A stretch of 64,000 nt of DNA from Helicobacter sp. 11S02596-1 (GTDB lineage: Bacteria; Campylobacterota; Campylobacteria; Campylobacterales; Helicobacteraceae), in the NCBI RefSeq assembly GCF_002272825.1, contig NZ_MLAM01000002.1, positions 62,001-126,000 of the forward strand, given 5' to 3'. The translations under genes were made by a program, and so were the position numbers. The notes under the pieces are model-generated. The model was not told the origin of the DNA and searched no databases. It saw nothing but the letters and a program-made list of their open reading frames with translations. The first letter of the stretch is position 1. Every line of letters begins with the position of its first letter. This document shows positions 1 to 7,554 of this stretch, piece by piece.

Positions 1-181
1 TGTAAAAATTGTAATAGAGATGTTCGAGCGTGCTGGCGTGCTTGTTTTTGTTGCCGACACGATCAATCAGGGCGAGGTCTTTTTCCCCGCCATCATCGGA
101 TTTATCAAAGCTTTGCCAACAGGTGCGGATCGCCATCGAACAGACTTCAAGGGGGGTAAAATGTTTGAGTGTTACTTTCAT
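1..181 (-). CDS. thyX: Flavin-dependent thymidylate synthase ThyX, N-terminal part (runs off window)
   Basis: ThyX methylates dUMP to dTMP with methylene-tetrahydrofolate and reduced FAD; Helicobacter uses it in place of ThyA. The 60 readable codons contain RTCWQSF, an SDDGGEKD acidic patch and STLEHLYYNF, which match the start of Helicobacter ThyX as I know it. The RHR signature lies beyond the window edge and cannot be checked. The ATG at 181 is preceded on the minus strand by AAGGA about seven bases upstream, which supports this start. The 3' part is missing only because the window begins here. Confidence 0.9.
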   Translation of the reverse strand, partial: MKVTLKHFTPLEVCSMAIRTCWQSFDKSDDGGEKDLALIDRVGNKNKHASTLEHLYYNFY

Positions 182-259
182 TATTGAATCCTTTTGCGAA
201 TCTTAGCAACCTTTTGATTCAAAAAAAATTAAACCGATCAATAGAACTTACTTTTTACA

Positions 260-325
260 TCAATTGCATAAGGTCTTAGGGTCAATGCTAAGATGGGCGA
301 CAATGTCTTGCTGGGTGAGTTTCAT
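260..325 (-). pseudogene. Remnant of an HTH regulator (21 codons)
   Basis: Reading leftward from an ATG at 325 gives 21 codons ending in TGA at 260-262. The peptide MKLTQQDIVAHLSIDPKTLC looks like the first helices of a helix-turn-helix domain of the kind used by phage-type regulators, where the recognition helix normally continues with an NWKK-like stretch. An AGAGG motif lies upstream. The stop comes inside the expected recognition helix, so I read it as a truncated remnant, not a functional gene. It lies between thyX and a phage-immunity-like gene. Confidence 0.35.
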
Positions 326-379
326 CGTATGCCTCTGGAGTTTTTGATGTAGTATAATCAAAAAATATTTCAAAACAAA

Positions 380-429
380 TTAGGTAAATATTGCCTAAAT
401 TATTATTTATTTAAGGAAACATTACCTAG
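380..429. promoter_or_regulatory. Cluster of three TTAGGYAA half-sites, candidate operator
   Basis: TTAGGTAA at 380-387, its inverted form TTGCCTAA at 391-398 and a third inverted copy TTACCTAG at 422-429 lie 40-85 bases before the start of the 466-720 gene in an A/T-rich stretch. The first two form an inverted repeat with a 3-base spacer. This looks like a binding site for a dimeric repressor; the adjacent HTH remnant could once have encoded it. This is inference only. Confidence 0.25.
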
Positions 430-465
430 AATACTTACAAAATTTTTAAAAATAAAGGGGTTTTT

Positions 466-720
466 ATGTCTGATGTTGCCATTGCTGGTATGAGTATTTT
501 TTTAGTTGTATTTCTTTTTATTATGGGATTTGTGTTTTATTTTTTGCCTACCATCATCGCAATTTTGCGCAAACACAATACGATGGGCGTTTTTCTTGTC
601 AATTTCTTCGCCCGCTGGGTTGTCATTGGCTGGATTATCGCTTTGGTAATGGCTTGCACCAGTAAGCCCCAACCACCCCAAACTATCATCATCAACAATG
701 GTAATGACAAAAACGAATAA
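466..720 (+). CDS. Small superinfection-immunity-type membrane protein
   Basis: An 84-residue protein with two membrane segments, at about residues 8-32 and 44-64. The core IIAILRKHNTMGVFLVNFF followed by WVVIGWIIALV matches the superinfection immunity family (relatives of phage T4 Imm), which in phages blocks DNA injection by related phages. After the second segment come a cysteine and a short polar tail (SKPQPPQ, then NNGNDKNE). It is the first gene of a likely two-gene unit with the nuclease-like gene 18 bases downstream. A defence role is plausible from family and neighbour but not shown; the family is also common in non-phage contexts. Confidence 0.65.
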   Translation: MSDVAIAGMSIFLVVFLFIMGFVFYFLPTIIAILRKHNTMGVFLVNFFARWVVIGWIIALVMACTSKPQPPQTIIINNGNDKNE

Positions 721-738
721 AAATTCAAAGGAGTGAAG

Positions 739-1704
739 ATGAATGTAAAAGAAATTGAAAGGCTTCAAGAGGAAATTTTCAACTCTGATTTTATAAAGCC
801 TATAAAAAACAAGGAAGCCCAAACAATAACTTCCCTTATTGAGCCGTTTTTAAGGGCTCTGGGATATGATACACAAAGTCCAAAATGTTATGGTCGTGAG
901 GTAACCGCAGGTAGCAGAAAACAAGATAATGACAGAATAGACTGCGTTATTTATAAAGATGAAAAGCCATTAATACTGATAGAGGCTAAAGCCTATGGAG
1001 AAAATTTAGATAAGGAAAAATTTAAACAACAGATTGAATGGTATTTTACTGCGACAGAAAGTAGCACGATTGTTTTACTTACTGATGGGGTGGAATATCG
1101 ATTTTTCTCAAATTTTGAGAGAAATAGACTCGATAGCGAGCCGTTTTTTGTTTTTGATTTGAAAAACCATAGCGAGGCGGATTTGGCAAAGCTTGAAGAT
1201 TTTTCTTATAACACAATCGATTTGGAGAAAATAAGGAAATGGGGGAAAGAAAATAAGGTTTATCAAAAGGTGTTTGATAAGCTTTGCGAAGAAATCAAGA
1301 GTCCTAGCGATGAATTAGCAGAATGTTTTGCAAAAGCTCTCAAAGATTCTTTCGGGATAAAACAGGTCCATCAGTCCGTAAAAGATAAATGCAAAAAATA
1401 CCTCAAAAAAGCCTTTGGTGAGCTTTACCAACTACAAGACAAGCCTGATGAAACTATCTCTAGCGACAATCAAGATGCTAAAAATTTTATAGCTCTCAGT
1501 ATTCCTGAGCGAAAAGAATTGATCCGTAAAATTGTTAAAGAAGAAATAGGCAAAGCTGAGTTTAGCAAAAGGGATATTTTAGAACGCAGGCAAGGATTTG
1601 AAGAGATTTGGTATCTTATTGGGAATGTTCTAGAAATGAAAGATTTTGCTGAACGCACAGGAAAAAAAGGAAAATATGGTGCTGTTTTATATCGCCTCAA
1701 ATAG
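739..1704 (+). CDS. Lone HsdR N-terminal-like PD-(D/E)XK nuclease domain protein
   Basis: A 321-residue protein whose first half matches the N-terminal nuclease domain of type I restriction HsdR subunits. Asp68 in RIDCVIY and Glu82-Ala-Lys84 in LILIEAKAY fit the D-x13-ExK active-site pattern. No helicase motor follows; the C-terminal half is helical and charged with no motif I recognise. A GTG at 733 is also in frame, but AAAGGAG at 728-733 sits five bases before the ATG at 739, so I chose 739. No hsdM or hsdS is adjacent, so it is probably not part of a classical type I system. It could be a solitary defence nuclease. Family confidence is good; function is unknown. Confidence 0.7.
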   Translation: MNVKEIERLQEEIFNSDFIKPIKNKEAQTITSLIEPFLRALGYDTQSPKCYGREVTAGSRKQDNDRIDCVIYKDEKPLILIEAKAYGENLDKEKFKQQIEWYFTATESSTIVLLTDGVEYRFFSNFERNRLDSEPFFVFDLKNHSEADLAKLEDFSYNTIDLEKIRKWGKENKVYQKVFDKLCEEIKSPSDELAECFAKALKDSFGIKQVHQSVKDKCKKYLKKAFGELYQLQDKPDETISSDNQDAKNFIALSIPERKELIRKIVKEEIGKAEFSKRDILERRQGFEEIWYLIGNVLEMKDFAERTGKKGKYGAVLYRLK

Positions 1705-1802
1705 ATAAAAGCTTATAAAATCTTTGGGCGAGAAACGCCAAAGGTTTTGAAAAATAAATATTCCCTATTTTTTTAAACCGCAGGGGATTAGAATTTATTA
1801 TG

Positions 1803-1938
1803 TTTTACTCGATTCAGTTTTTGCAAACTAAATTCTCTTGACTGCTCCGCAAGACGCTTTATCTTACTTCGCTCCTAAAGCTACCATCTCATATTCAAGC
1901 TTGCATTGAATATTCGAGATAAGTTTCTAAGGTTTGAA
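1803..1938 (+). repeat. Degenerate three-hairpin intergenic repeat unit
   Basis: This stretch has the order seen in other copies: TTTACTCG, an ATTCAGTTT...AAACT arm pair, a CTCCGCAAGACGC segment, CTCCTAAAG, a hairpin of ATCTCATATTCAAGC with GATAT-type return (ATATTCGAGAT), then TTTCTAAGGTTT. Pairing in the first hairpin is imperfect, so the copy is decayed. It lies between the convergent nuclease-like gene and the pseudopilin genes. I see no gene in 1705-2240. Confidence 0.55.
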
Positions 1939-1964
1939 ATATGGAATTGCTAGCAAAAAAGCAA

Positions 1965-2067
1965 TCTACGCCCTGTTACCTTATCTACTAAGGGGGCGGG
2001 TCAGGGGGTAGGGGTTTAAGGGGAAAGGGGGGCGGACTTCGCAATTTAAGCCCCCCTTCCCCTTAAT
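1965..2067. repeat. G-rich repeat with long inverted repeat and four adjacent G-runs
   Basis: CTACGCCCTGTTACC leads into four G-runs at 1992-2014 (5, 3, 5 and 4 G), then an inverted repeat at 2016-2066 whose 17-18 base arms are TTAAGGGG-AAAGGGGGGC and its near-complement, around a 16-base loop. The same module occurs in the opposite orientation at about 19087-19190. It can form a strong hairpin and has G-quadruplex potential. Nothing here is coding. Confidence 0.6.
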
Positions 2068-2240
2068 AGGTAAATACCCAAGCATAGTTTGTGTGTTCGA
2101 GATAAGTTTCATAGGTTTTTATTAAAACCTCAACCCCACAAAGCAAAAACCTTGTGTCTCTCCCATTATACTTCAGCGGTTTTTCCCTGTTTTCTCTTTT
2201 TTGTCCGTTTTTTCCTGCCCGCCTTTTGCCCCCAGCGATG

Positions 2241-2669
2241 TTATTTTCGCTTTGTCTTGAAGCTGATTTTTTTGCATAAAGCGTCCTCTAGCGGGCAAGA
2301 TATTTTTGGATTTTCTGAAAAGTCATTGGGCGAGATGGTAAAAATCGTGCTTTGGGAATGCGAGCGTGCCAAAATACGCCGACTTTGGGGGTCAAATCGC
2401 AAAAAACACTCCGCCGAACCTGCCTGATTAAGCGAATTAAGGAGGGCAAAGATCTCGCCAATATCGGCTTGTTTATTTTCAAATTGTGCTTGGGTAAAAA
2501 GCATTGCGAGCCTACTTTGCAACACGCCGAGCTTAGAACTAAGCTGGATTTCACAGATTTTAGCATTCGCAGAAAATCGCGGGAGTGCGAATGAGAGGAT
2601 AATCCCAAGAACCACAACCGCAAAAACAATCTCGATCAGACTAAACGCCTTAGAAATTGATCGAGCCAT
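2241..2669 (-). CDS. Type IV pilin-like (pseudopilin) protein 1
   Basis: A 142-residue protein with a class III prepilin leader: MARSISKA followed by FSLIEIVFAVVVLGI, with Glu at +5 after the presumed cleavage site. The residue before the site is Ala instead of the usual Gly. One hydrophobic N-terminal helix is followed by a variable region with several cysteines (for example CEIQL, ECFLRF, LCKK). Such proteins form short pilus-like fibres in type II secretion or DNA uptake and need a prepilin peptidase, which is not in this window. It overlaps its paralogue upstream (2650-3093) by 20 bases, so the two are one transcription unit. Confidence 0.75.
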   Translation of the reverse strand: MARSISKAFSLIEIVFAVVVLGIILSFALPRFSANAKICEIQLSSKLGVLQSRLAMLFTQAQFENKQADIGEIFALLNSLNQAGSAECFLRFDPQSRRILARSHSQSTIFTISPNDFSENPKISCPLEDALCKKISFKTKRK

Positions 2670-3093
2670 TATTCAAGGGAATGGAGACTTTTTTTGTATA
2701 GATTTTGGCGAGTTTTTTGCATAGGGCAGAAGTAACCACCCCACCGATGGAAAATTCGAGCATATCATTAGCAAAGTCGATACGCACGCAATCATTGGCT
2801 GTATCGATTGCGCCATTTTTAGCCAGGCGCACGCCAGTGGGGGTGGCGATCCATCTCGTGGGATTGAGCCCAGCAGTTTCAAAGATAAAATCCCCGTTCA
2901 AGGTCGCAAAATCAATATCTTCTGTGAGCGCTTTGGTCTGGATAGCGCTCAAGATGGTCTGAATATCACTCTGCACAGCGACATATTGGGCATCGCCTCG
3001 TGTGATGGAGAGCTTGGGAATAGCGATGGCAGCGATGATCCCGATGATAACGATAACAAAGACCATCTCGATCATACTAAATGCTTGCCTCAT
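2650..3093 (-). CDS. Type IV pilin-like (pseudopilin) protein 2
   Basis: A 147-residue pseudopilin starting MRQA then FSMIEMVFVIVIIGIIAA, with Glu at +5 and Ala at the peptidase site. The globular part has a LNPTRWIATPTGVRLAKNG stretch. Its C-terminal ALCKKLAKIYTKK resembles the ALCKKISFKTKRK end of the neighbour, suggesting the two arose by duplication. It lies 9 bases downstream of mtnN on the same strand. H. pylori takes up DNA with a ComB type IV secretion system instead, so this pair points to a different pilus-like machine in this species. Confidence 0.75.
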   Translation of the reverse strand: MRQAFSMIEMVFVIVIIGIIAAIAIPKLSITRGDAQYVAVQSDIQTILSAIQTKALTEDIDFATLNGDFIFETAGLNPTRWIATPTGVRLAKNGAIDTANDCVRIDFANDMLEFSIGGVVTSALCKKLAKIYTKKVSIPLNNGSINF

Positions 3094-3102
3094 TGCCCCA
3101 CC

Positions 3103-3795
3103 TTATGCCAGTAAGGTATCGACCATATTTTTGACAAAATTTGCCGACACCCGTGCCGAAGAATCCAAAAACTCATCAAAGCTCATATCTGCTTCACCAT
3201 CGGCACTATCACTGATGGAGCGAAATATACAAAACGGCACGCCCAACAAATCGCAAACCACTGCCACGCTAGCGCCCTCCATCTCGACAGCATCGGCTTG
3301 GAATGTCTCTATAAGCCATTGTTTTTTCTCGCTACTATGGATAAATTGATCCCCTGAGGCGATCCTGCCCTCTTTGAGGTTGCATTCATAGCGTTTAGCC
3401 ACAGACCTTGCGATGTCATTGAGCGCAGGGTCAGAAGCGATAGTAACTTTACTTTCTGGGATAAATCCTAGGGGATGCCCAAACGCACTAATATCAACAT
3501 CGTGCTGGCAAAGCTCGGTAGCAATCAGAAGATCGCCAACCTTGAGGTCTTCCCGCAAACCCCCAGCAACCCCGCTGAATATGATTTTTTCACAACCAAA
3601 ATGCAAAATCATACTCGAAGCCGTCAGTGCGGAATGCACCTTGCCGATTTTGCTGTAGGCGACATAGATCGTAGCGTTTTTGTAAGGGACGCAGTAAAAG
3701 ACATTGCCTCCCAAAGAGATTTCTTCGTATTTGCCAAAAATCTCTAGCAATGGGACGATTTCTTCACGCATCGCCCCGATGATACCGATTTTCAT
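3103..3795 (-). CDS. mtnN: 5'-methylthioadenosine/S-adenosylhomocysteine nucleosidase (aminodeoxyfutalosine nucleosidase)
   Basis: 230 residues. It hydrolyses MTA, S-adenosylhomocysteine and 5'-deoxyadenosine; in Helicobacter the same enzyme cleaves 6-amino-6-deoxyfutalosine in menaquinone synthesis. Motifs: IGAMREEI at the N-terminus, FSGVAGGL in the purine-binding region, VEMEGASVA (ribose and nucleophile-site Glu) and the catalytic Asp in RSISDSADG. Length is typical. It is 10 bases downstream of fabD, an order also known in H. pylori, and is probably cotranscribed with it. Start ATG with AAGG eight bases upstream. Confidence 0.93.
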   Translation of the reverse strand: MKIGIIGAMREEIVPLLEIFGKYEEISLGGNVFYCVPYKNATIYVAYSKIGKVHSALTASSMILHFGCEKIIFSGVAGGLREDLKVGDLLIATELCQHDVDISAFGHPLGFIPESKVTIASDPALNDIARSVAKRYECNLKEGRIASGDQFIHSSEKKQWLIETFQADAVEMEGASVAVVCDLLGVPFCIFRSISDSADGEADMSFDEFLDSSARVSANFVKNMVDTLLA

Positions 3796-3805
3796 TTGAT
3801 TTCCT

Positions 3806-4735
3806 TTATTTTTGAATTTGTGCGATCGTCTCGCTCAATGAAGCGAGGTTAGCAACGCTATAGGTGGGCTTATCGCTTAGGCGCTTATTCAGCCCTTTTA
3901 ACACCCCGCCGTGTCCAAACTCAATAAACACATCGATGTCGTTTTGGAGCTTTTGAATCGATTGCTTATAAAGCACGGGCTTAATGAGTTGCTCAGTGAG
4001 GAGGCAAATAGCGTCTTGCTTGGTGTTATAGGGTTCTAATGTCGCATTAGAAAGCACGCTGAGTGAAAATTCTTCACCAAGGCTTTGGTTAAGAAGCTCC
4101 CTAAATTCATCGGTGATTCCCTCTAACATCGGGCAATGGCTCGCCACAGACATTGGCAATAATAATGCCCGCTTTGCCCCCATCGCCTTGATAGCACTTT
4201 CGGCTTCAGAAAGATCGGATTTTTTGCCCGCAAGCACGATTTGCCCATCGCCGTTGTAGTTAGCACACCAGAGGCTTTTGCCTGCGTTTTGGCTCTCCTG
4301 GCAAAAATCTTGCAATTTTTTGTCTTCCAAGCCCACAACGACCATCATACCGGCGTCTTTGCCCTCGCAAGCTTTTTGCATTAACGCCCCACGTTTGTGC
4401 GTGAGTATTATCGCATTTTCAAAAGAAAGCGCACCCGTGATCGATAAAGCTGTGATTTCTCCGAGCGAATGCCCCAGGGCGATTTCTGGGAGCAAGGGGG
4501 ATTCTTCTTGGAAAATACTATGAGCGATCGCACTAATGAGAAAAATCGCTGGTTGGGTGTATTGGGTCTGATGGATTTGGTCATTTTCTTCAAAAAGGAG
4601 TTGTTTCATATCGGTGTGGATACACTCGCTGGCTTGCTCAAAGAGATCTTTGGCACGGCTGAAATTGTCGTAAAATTCTTTACCCATCCCAATGCTTTGT
4701 GAGCCTTGACCGGGGAAAATAAAAGCATATTTCAT
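3806..4735 (-). CDS. fabD: Malonyl-CoA:ACP transacylase
   Basis: 309 residues. FabD transfers malonyl from CoA to acyl carrier protein and so feeds fatty-acid elongation in the cytosol. FPGQGSQSIGMG is at residues 7-18, the nucleophile serine lies in ALGHSLGEITAL near residue 95, and the catalytic His is in SVASHCPMLEGI. GHGGVLKGL near the C-terminus is also typical. It heads an apparent fabD-mtnN-pilin unit. A candidate promoter lies about 45 bases upstream. Confidence 0.94.
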   Translation of the reverse strand: MKYAFIFPGQGSQSIGMGKEFYDNFSRAKDLFEQASECIHTDMKQLLFEENDQIHQTQYTQPAIFLISAIAHSIFQEESPLLPEIALGHSLGEITALSITGALSFENAIILTHKRGALMQKACEGKDAGMMVVVGLEDKKLQDFCQESQNAGKSLWCANYNGDGQIVLAGKKSDLSEAESAIKAMGAKRALLLPMSVASHCPMLEGITDEFRELLNQSLGEEFSLSVLSNATLEPYNTKQDAICLLTEQLIKPVLYKQSIQKLQNDIDVFIEFGHGGVLKGLNKRLSDKPTYSVANLASLSETIAQIQK

Positions 4736-4775
4736 AGATAACCCTTTTGTTTGTTGTGGCTTGATTAAAAGTGGG

Positions 4776-4784
4776 ATTTTAGCA
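4776..4784 (-). promoter_or_regulatory. Candidate extended -10 promoter of fabD
   Basis: On the minus strand this reads TGCTAAAAT, a TGN-TAAAAT extended -10 of the type common in Helicobacter vegetative promoters. It lies about 40 bases before the fabD ATG, a usual leader length. Pattern only. Confidence 0.4.
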
Positions 4785-4879
4785 TATTTTCAAGCTGATT
4801 TTTTGGGGCGTTAAGTTGGAATTTATGATTTTTGTTTTAGAATGCGTTTTCCATTTTGGTAACAATCTGGATATTGGCT

Positions 4880-4970
4880 GGACCGGTGGGTGAGTTGGCT
4901 GAAACCACATCCCTGCTAAGGATGCGTAGTCGCAAGATTACCGAGGGTTCGAATCCCTCCCTGTCCGCCA
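4880..4970 (+). tRNA. tRNA-Ser (anticodon GCU)
   Basis: The 91-base gene folds as a type II tRNA. The acceptor 3' arm CCTGTCC is followed by G and an encoded CCA. The T arm is GAGGG-TTCGAAT-CCCTC and the anticodon stem is CATCC/GGATG with loop CTGCTAA, giving anticodon GCT at 4915-4917. A long variable arm fits serine. The acceptor 5' arm is GGACCGG, so pair 5:68 is C-U instead of a Watson-Crick pair; the other six pairs are intact. It stands alone between fabD and the alkaline phosphatase gene, which are transcribed leftward. Confidence 0.93.
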
Positions 4971-5080
4971 TATTATTATTTTTATTTACTCTTCAAACGC
5001 CAAATCCCTACCCAAACAAAAAAATATTTTTTAGCTTTATTTTTCTTCGTAGCATTTTTTTCGCCCCCGTGTTGGCTCTA

Positions 5081-6562
5081 CTATCGTTTATAAGGCAACC
5101 CTAACGCATCAGCGATGATAAAAAACACATCGGTTTGATCAAGCAAGCCCACGACATTGATGGCGTGCGGGCCAAATGCAGCAATCCGAAGCTGGGTGCC
5201 CGTATGCCCTTGCGAGGCGGTTTCAGAGTTTCCATAACTTATAGTCATCACCGCCCCATCGTGGGTAATGAGCGATTGGGTGAGACCGGGTGCTTTTTCA
5301 TCCTTGCCAATAATCTGGCTAGAATGGGCGTGATCAGCGGTTACAATCACAAGGGTTTCGCCGTTTTTGCGAGCAAAATCCAAGGCGACTTGCACCGCTT
5401 CATCCAAATCGATCGTCTCACCTATCTGCCCGCAAGGATTAGCCGCGTGGTCTTGCTTGTCAATGCTCGCACCCTCAACTTGCAAGAAAAATCCATTTTT
5501 GTTTTTAGAAAGCAACTCGATGGATTTTTGTGTCATCGCTGCAAGCGTTGGGATGGTTTTATCTCGCTTTGGATTTGCTTGGCATTTTATCGGTGGATTG
5601 TCTAAATTCCCGTGATAGACCGCTTTGGGTCCCTCATAACGCACGGGCAGATTCCCATCAGCAAAAAGCCCCAACACCGGCGATTTGTCATTAGCCACCT
5701 TGATAGCTTGGAGTTCTTTGAGATTGCGTGCGATTACAAAACCTCGCTCTTGGCTTTGTTCTAGCAGGGTTTTTCCTTTATACGCTCCAGAATTAGTTTT
5801 TTGAAAAAATACTTTCAAACCCCCGCCCATCGTCACATCAGGGCGGATATCTAGGATTTGTTCGGTGATCGAGCCTGCCCCGCCGTTTTCAAGGGCATAT
5901 TCTGGGCAGAGTTTTTGGGTCTCAATAGGTCCATAGCATTTGCGTGAAGAAATATGCGAAACAAGTGCTGCGGGCGTGGCATCTTGGATTTCAGCAGTGG
6001 TGATATTTCCTGTGGCTTTGCCTGAGATTTTGGCAAGCTCTAAAAGGGTTTTGTGCGATTTGCCATACACATCAATGCCTAAAGCGCCGTTGTAGGTCTT
6101 TACCCCTGTGCTCCAAGCGGTTGCTGAAGCCGCAGAATCGGTAACATAATTGGGCTTATAGGTTTGTTTGTCAAGCGAATAATGTGTATATTGCCCGCTA
6201 AATGGCAAAGCATCAATCCCCTCTAAAAATCCCCCCGCCCCTTTGTGGTAGTTGCGTGCGATGGTGATTTCAGAATCCCCCATCCCATCGCCGATGAGTA
6301 AAATCACATTTTTTACCGGCTTATTAGAAATAAAGTTTTGTAATTCTGCCCCAACATCGCCAAAAAGCCGCCTGCTACCGCCAAATTCACTCACATCGCC
6401 ACGAATCCCCCTGTCATAAAGCGTTTTGCCCGATAGGCTTGTTATCCCCATCAAAACGCACAATAAGATGATGATTGCTCGGTTTATTTTGCCAGCCTCA
6501 AGACCGCTATGAGAGGCGTAACCTGTTTTTGTTGCCATCAACTCGGTGGTATAAATTTTCAT
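5081..6562 (-). CDS. phoA: PhoA-type alkaline phosphatase, exported
   Basis: 493 residues. Alkaline phosphatases hydrolyse phosphomonoesters in the periplasm using two zincs and one magnesium. Metal Asp92 is in DGMGDSE, the phosphorylated serine is Ser143 in [10 protein letters not shown], and TADHAHSSQ and GHTGTQLR supply metal ligands. A signal peptide is present, but its n-region is unusually long: about 28 residues precede the hydrophobic stretch [20 protein letters not shown] six bases before the ATG supports the full-length start. The DNA of residues 19-29 (6477-6508) resembles part of the dispersed repeat. It is divergent from the exported 2H phosphoesterase; both may respond to phosphate. 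Confidence 0.88.
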   Translation of the reverse strand: MKIYTTELMATKTGYASHSGLEAGKINRAIIILLCVLMGITSLSGKTLYDRGIRGDVSEFGGSRRLFGDVGAELQNFISNKPVKNVILLIGDGMGDSEITIARNYHKGAGGFLEGIDALPFSGQYTHYSLDKQTYKPNYVTDSAASATAWSTGVKTYNGALGIDVYGKSHKTLLELAKISGKATGNITTAEIQDATPAALVSHISSRKCYGPIETQKLCPEYALENGGAGSITEQILDIRPDVTMGGGLKVFFQKTNSGAYKGKTLLEQSQERGFVIARNLKELQAIKVANDKSPVLGLFADGNLPVRYEGPKAVYHGNLDNPPIKCQANPKRDKTIPTLAAMTQKSIELLSKNKNGFFLQVEGASIDKQDHAANPCGQIGETIDLDEAVQVALDFARKNGETLVIVTADHAHSSQIIGKDEKAPGLTQSLITHDGAVMTISYGNSETASQGHTGTQLRIAAFGPHAINVVGLLDQTDVFFIIADALGLPYKR

Positions 6563-6633
6563 TGTGATTCCTTATGTATTGAAATTTATGAAAAAAATGC
6601 TAAACCAAAAAGGCGACATTTTGATGACAATAT

Positions 6634-6654
6634 TGCAATCAAAATGCAATCAAA
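6634..6654. promoter_or_regulatory. Tandem TGCAATCAAA repeat with 11-bp period, candidate Pho-type operator
   Basis: TGCAATCAAA occurs at 6634-6643 and again at 6645-6654, exactly 11 bases apart, in the gap between the divergent phoA and 2H-phosphoesterase genes. OmpR/PhoB-family response regulators bind direct repeats with this one-turn spacing, and an alkaline phosphatase is an expected target. The consensus does not match the E. coli Pho box. The repeat is certain; the role is inferred. Confidence 0.35.
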
Positions 6655-6699
6655 TCCACCTAAGATATGCCAAATCTAAATTTTAAAAAAGGATTTGTG

Positions 6700-7554
6700 A
6701 TGAAAAAATATTTCTGTCTCCCATTTTGTTTTTTGGTTTTGGCTTTCAGCGTGATGTTTGGCGTGGATAATACCTCGCTTTCAAAAAAGGATTTTTTGCC
6801 TTATGAGCGGACTTATGGGGTGGTGTTTCCTGTGGCTAGTAAAAGCGTTCGTGATGTTTTGGAAAAAACCCAAGGTGCCCTCACAGAAACGCTCCTGCAA
6901 AATGGTCTCCTCAAAGAGGTCTTGAGGTATAACATCCCCCATATCACGGTGCTTCATATCCATAATCCCGACCCAAGCACACCGGAGAAAATCCTGCACG
7001 CACTCCCTGTTCCCCCAAAGCCATTTAGTCTCTATCTAAGCCATTACAGCTTCATCAAGGCAAGCCCGCATACAAGCTTGCCGTGGTGGTTTGATATTGG
7101 CGTAGAAAAATCGCTAGGGTTTGATCAAATCGCAGATTACAATCGTGAAGTCGCCATTGCCATTGCTCCTTTGCGTGCCACGCCGATACCAAGCTTCACA
7201 GGTCCTGTGTATGCTGGTTTGGATAAAGTAGCGCAATCGCAAATCCGAGATTTTGGCGTTAGTGGTATCAATGCGATCACAAACAACCAAAAACACGAGC
7301 GCTATCGCCCCCATATGACTTTGGTATATAGCGATCACGCTTTGGATAAAACCATCACCACAGCGATGGCAGGTGTGGCAAAACGCTTCAATGAAGTAAT
7401 GAAAACGCCCATCAAGGCGGATTTTGATACGCTTTCTATCGTTGAGATTGGCTTTTTGGGGAATGTTCTTAGAGAGATTTATCGTATTGATTTAGCAACG
7501 CACAAGGTTTATGATGTCCAAAAGGGTGAATTTATCGAGATCAAGAGAGATTGA
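6700..7554 (+). CDS. Exported 2H phosphoesterase-like protein
   Basis: 284 residues with a clear signal peptide (MKKYFCLPFCFLVLAFSVM). Two H-x-T motifs, His81-Ile-Thr83 in PHITVLHIH and His205-Met-Thr207 in PHMTLVYS, are spaced as in the 2H phosphoesterase (LigT/CPDase) fold, in which the two histidines cleave 2',3'-cyclic phosphate or similar esters. A periplasmic location is unusual for the family. An upstream in-frame ATG at 6667 exists, but AAGGA six bases before 6700 and the signal peptide favour 6700. It shares an intergenic region with divergent phoA, suggesting a role in phosphate release from nucleotides; that is inference. Confidence 0.6.
   Translation: MKKYFCLPFCFLVLAFSVMFGVDNTSLSKKDFLPYERTYGVVFPVASKSVRDVLEKTQGALTETLLQNGLLKEVLRYNIPHITVLHIHNPDPSTPEKILHALPVPPKPFSLYLSHYSFIKASPHTSLPWWFDIGVEKSLGFDQIADYNREVAIAIAPLRATPIPSFTGPVYAGLDKVAQSQIRDFGVSGINAITNNQKHERYRPHMTLVYSDHALDKTITTAMAGVAKRFNEVMKTPIKADFDTLSIVEIGFLGNVLREIYRIDLATHKVYDVQKGEFIEIKRD

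Noticed and set aside
2089..2427. A 112-codon plus-strand frame
   Set aside because: It starts in repeat material and then runs antisense through the pseudopilin genes; composition is not protein-like (clusters of Phe, Cys and basic residues).
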